From: Alloprevotella tannerae
GTDB taxonomy: Bacteria > Bacteroidota > Bacteroidia > Bacteroidales > Bacteroidaceae
Reading direction: 5' to 3'
Assembly (NCBI GenBank): GCA_015259305.1
Contig: JABZGO010000076.1
Span: 1 to 7,926 of the forward strand
DNA length: 7,926 nt
Part shown: positions 6,172 through 7,926 of the stretch, piece after piece
How the letters are laid out: every line of letters starts with the position of its first letter
Position numbering within the stretch: the first letter of the stretch is position 1
Translations under genes and position numbers: made by a program
The notes under the pieces: generated by a model
Databases searched by the model: none
Seen by the model: only the letters and a program-made list of their open reading frames with translations
What the model was told of the DNA's origin: nothing

Positions 6172-6248
6172 GCGATCACGATGATAAAGGTTTGCGCTCA
6201 CGAGAACAAAGGTTTGCGCTCGTGAGAAAAAGAGCTTCACCTCACGAT
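6161..6248. repeat. Four tandem units of a degenerate 22-bp repeat
   Basis: The units are 6161-6182, 6183-6204, 6205-6226 and 6227-6248, in perfect 22-bp register. Units 2 and 3 are closest and share AAAGGTTTGCGCTC. Units 1 to 3 share GTTTGCG, and units 1, 2 and 4 end in TCACGA(G/T). Unit 4 is the most diverged. CTCACGAG at the end of unit 2 and CTCGTGAG at the end of unit 3 form an 8-bp inverted repeat. The unit length is like that of iterons or other protein-binding arrays, but no replication gene or dedicated regulator is nearby. Confidence 0.65.
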
Positions 6249-6435
6249 AAAAAACGTCGGAGGTGGGAAAGGCGTGCTGCTAAGTGGGCAAAAATGTGTG
6301 GGATAACGGGAGGAATAAAGCACTTTATTCCGACTTTGACAATGGGCAACGAAGGGGCGGGATGTGCTTACGGACACTGCGGGGCTATGGGGGAAACTTC
6401 GCCCTTTGGCAATAAGTGGGCGGGATGCAAAAACA
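6249..6435. other. G-rich gene-free stretch with a 20-bp palindrome
   Basis: The plus strand is G-rich: in 6301-6420 I count 42 G against 22 C. A perfect 9-bp inverted repeat with a 2-bp centre, GGAATAAAG-ca-CTTTATTCC, lies at 6312-6331 and could be an operator for a dimeric protein. A loosely repeated GGGCGGGATG occurs at 6355-6364 and 6418-6427. Frames on both strands cross the region without resembling known proteins. Confidence 0.45.
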
Positions 6436-6458
6436 CGTGATGCGGCCTGCCGAGGCCG
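6433..6458 (-). terminator. Possible weak terminator after comM
   Basis: CGGCCT (6443-6448) and AGGCCG (6453-6458) form a 6-bp GC-rich stem with a 4-nt loop, about 50 nt past the comM stop. On the minus strand the T-run comes only after a gap of about 9 nt, which is further than in a good intrinsic terminator. I give it as the best candidate in the region. Confidence 0.3.
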
Positions 6459-6507
6459 AAGATGGGCGATGAAAAATAAGGGTGAAGGGTGGGCGACGGC
6501 GGCCGAC

Positions 6508-7926
6508 TTAAAAACTTTCGCCCCAGTCGGCGCGGTCAAGGTTGCGATAGCTGACGGCTTCTGCAATGTCGTCAAAACCGATCTGATCTCTGCCGGCCAA
6601 ATCGGCTATGGTGCGCGCCATTTTCAAGATGCGCTCATAGGCGCGGGCCGAAAGGTTGAGTTTTTTCATAGCTCCCGCCAACGCGTTTGCACCGGCCGCG
6701 TCGGGTTGTGCAAACTGCTGAATCTGCGCCGCAGAGAGTTGCGCATTGCAGTGGAGTCCCGGAATGTCTTTGTAGCGCTCCGTCTGCACGTCGCGCGCTT
6801 TGATGACGCGGGCGCGGATACTTTCGCTTCGTTCACCCGAAGGTGCGCGCTGCAATTCTTCAAGCCCGACGGGCGTAACCTCAAGTTGTAGGTCGATACG
6901 GTCTAATAGTGGCCCCGAAATCTTGTCCATATAATGCTGAATCTTGCCGGGCGGGCACGTGCATTGGTGGGCCGGGTCGTTGTAGTAGCCACAAGGGCAG
7001 GGATTCATGGCCGCTACGAGCATAAAAGAGCAAGGTAGCGTGGCGGCATAGCGCGTGCGGCGTATCGTAATCTCACGATCCTCGAGCGGTTGGCGGAGCG
7101 TCTCGAGCGCCGACCGGCTAAACTCGGGGAGTTCGTCAAGGAAAAGAACGCCGTTGTGGGCCAGCGAAATCTCGCCGGGGCGCAGCGTCATGCCGCCGCC
7201 AATCAGGGCGACGTCGGATATGGTGTGGTGCGGACTGCGAAAAGGCCGGCGCGCTATGAGCGACGTCTCTGCCGGCAGTTCGCCTGCAATGGAGTAAATC
7301 TGCGTAGTCTCCAGGCTTTCCGCTAAAGTCAGTTGGGGTAGGATAGAGGGGAGGCGTTTGGCCATCATGCTCTTGCCGCATCCGGGCGAGCCTACGATCA
7401 TCAGATTATGTCCACCTGCGGCGGCCACTTCAAAGGCCCGCTTGGCTGCCGTTTGGCCCTTGACGTCGGCAAAGTCGAGCGGGTAGGCCGTTTGTGCGGC
7501 ATAGAAATCGGCGCGCGTATTGACCGCTACGGGCGTTAAACTCAGGTTGCCGTTGAGCGCGTCGACCACTTCTTTAAGCGTCTTCACGCCGTAAACTTTC
7601 AAGTGATTGACGACGCCGGCCTCACGCTCGTTGGCCTTAGGTACGAAGAGCGCCTTAAAACCCTGCTGGCGCGCCTCGATGGCTATGGGCAGGGCGCCGC
7701 GCACTGAGCGGATCGTGCCGTCGAGCCCGAGTTCGCCGACAAAAGCCACCTCATCGAGGCGTTCGGCCTTGACAATGTCGGTCGTCTTCAAGAGGCCCAC
7801 AGCCAGCGGCAAGTCGAAGCCGCTCCCCTCCTTGCGTATGTCGGCCGGCGCTAAGTTGACCGTCACGTTCATCCGCGGCAGGCGGAAAGCCGAATTGGCC
7901 AGTGCACTCAGTACGCGCTGCTTGCT
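6508..7926 (-). CDS. comM: ComM/YifB-family AAA+ ATPase (Mg-chelatase-like), 5' end beyond window
   Basis: The open frame continues upstream of the in-window ATG at 7872, through family-typical residues SKQRVLSALANSAFRLPR, to the right edge. The real start, about 40-45 residues further by comparison with ComM of about 506 residues, is therefore outside. The visible part is 472 residues. ComM proteins are hexameric helicases that promote branch migration of DNA taken up in natural transformation. Numbered from the first visible residue, the Lon/S5-like N-domain includes LAPADIRKEG and FDLPLA. Walker A is GSPGCGKS (179-186), followed by the signature RPFRSPHH, Walker B VLFLDE (260-265) and a likely arginine finger in SGPLLDRIDL. 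Four cysteines (310, 312, 322, 324) in NPCPCGYY...HQCTC form a probable zinc site seen in many YifB proteins. The C-terminal Mg-chelatase domain ends with DIAEAVSYRNLD. All ATPase motifs are intact. Confidence 0.95.
   Translation of the reverse strand, partial: SKQRVLSALANSAFRLPRMNVTVNLAPADIRKEGSGFDLPLAVGLLKTTDIVKAERLDEVAFVGELGLDGTIRSVRGALPIAIEARQQGFKALFVPKANEREAGVVNHLKVYGVKTLKEVVDALNGNLSLTPVAVNTRADFYAAQTAYPLDFADVKGQTAAKRAFEVAAAGGHNLMIVGSPGCGKSMMAKRLPSILPQLTLAESLETTQIYSIAGELPAETSLIARRPFRSPHHTISDVALIGGGMTLRPGEISLAHNGVLFLDELPEFSRSALETLRQPLEDREITIRRTRYAATLPCSFMLVAAMNPCPCGYYNDPAHQCTCPPGKIQHYMDKISGPLLDRIDLQLEVTPVGLEELQRAPSGERSESIRARVIKARDVQTERYKDIPGLHCNAQLSAAQIQQFAQPDAAGANALAGAMKKLNLSARAYERILKMARTIADLAGRDQIGFDDIAEAVSYRNLDRADWGESF

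Noticed and set aside
5950..6240. 96-codon frame on the minus strand across repeat D and the 22-bp array
   Set aside because: It is made largely of repeat sequence and matches the frame crossing copy A; no sign of coding selection.
6161..6248. The 22-bp tandem units as a CRISPR array
   Set aside because: Units are directly adjacent with no spacers and are themselves diverged; no cas genes in the window.
6237..6575. 112-codon minus-strand frame overlapping the comM 3' end
   Set aside because: It overlaps comM in another frame and looks like translated G/C-rich spacer.
6508..7872. ATG at 7872 as the start of comM
   Set aside because: Upstream codons continue with family-conserved residues to the window edge, so this methionine is internal.

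Overview
The window looks like chromosomal DNA of an anaerobe of the order Bacteroidales (Prevotella, Alloprevotella or Porphyromonas-like). The evidence is a single-chain SecDF fusion whose N-terminus resembles Bacteroides SecDF, a secreted protein ending in a type IX secretion (T9SS) sorting domain, promoters with the Bacteroidetes -7 consensus TAnnTTTG, and no clear Shine-Dalgarno sequences. I cannot place it to genus.

Layout. 1-102 is a composite palindromic repeat (copy A). 265-303 is the terminator of secDF, which runs leftward from 3234 to 358. A 455-bp divergent intergenic region (3235-3689) carries one TATATTTG promoter for each direction. A T9SS-targeted protein with a thioredoxin-like domain (Omp28-related) runs rightward at 3690-5288 and ends at a strong terminator (5312-5339). 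A long gene-free stretch of about 1.2 kb (5289-6507) follows. It is full of repeats: copy B, two shorter variants C1 and C2, copy D, a four-unit 22-bp tandem repeat, overlapping inverted repeats and a 20-bp palindrome. Last comes the leftward comM/yifB gene (6508-7926), whose 5' end lies beyond the right edge.

Function. SecDF assists Sec export into the periplasm. The neighbouring thioredoxin-like protein has a Sec signal peptide and a T9SS C-terminal domain, so it should use Sec first and T9SS second. The two genes are divergent, so the link is general rather than operonic. ComM is an AAA+ branch-migration helicase involved in natural transformation, unrelated to its neighbours.

The most unusual content is the repeat family. 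Each full copy of about 105-120 bp has a central GGCAGGGTTAA/TTAACCCTGCC hairpin flanked by small AACCC(C)-n-GGGGTT hairpins. Copies A and D are inverted relative to each other, differ at 3 of 102 positions, and bracket secDF and the T9SS-cargo gene. Stem sequence changes in C2 preserve pairing, which suggests a structured or mobilised element. No transposase or RNA gene was recognised. I found no clear evidence of a defence system or other new multi-gene system.
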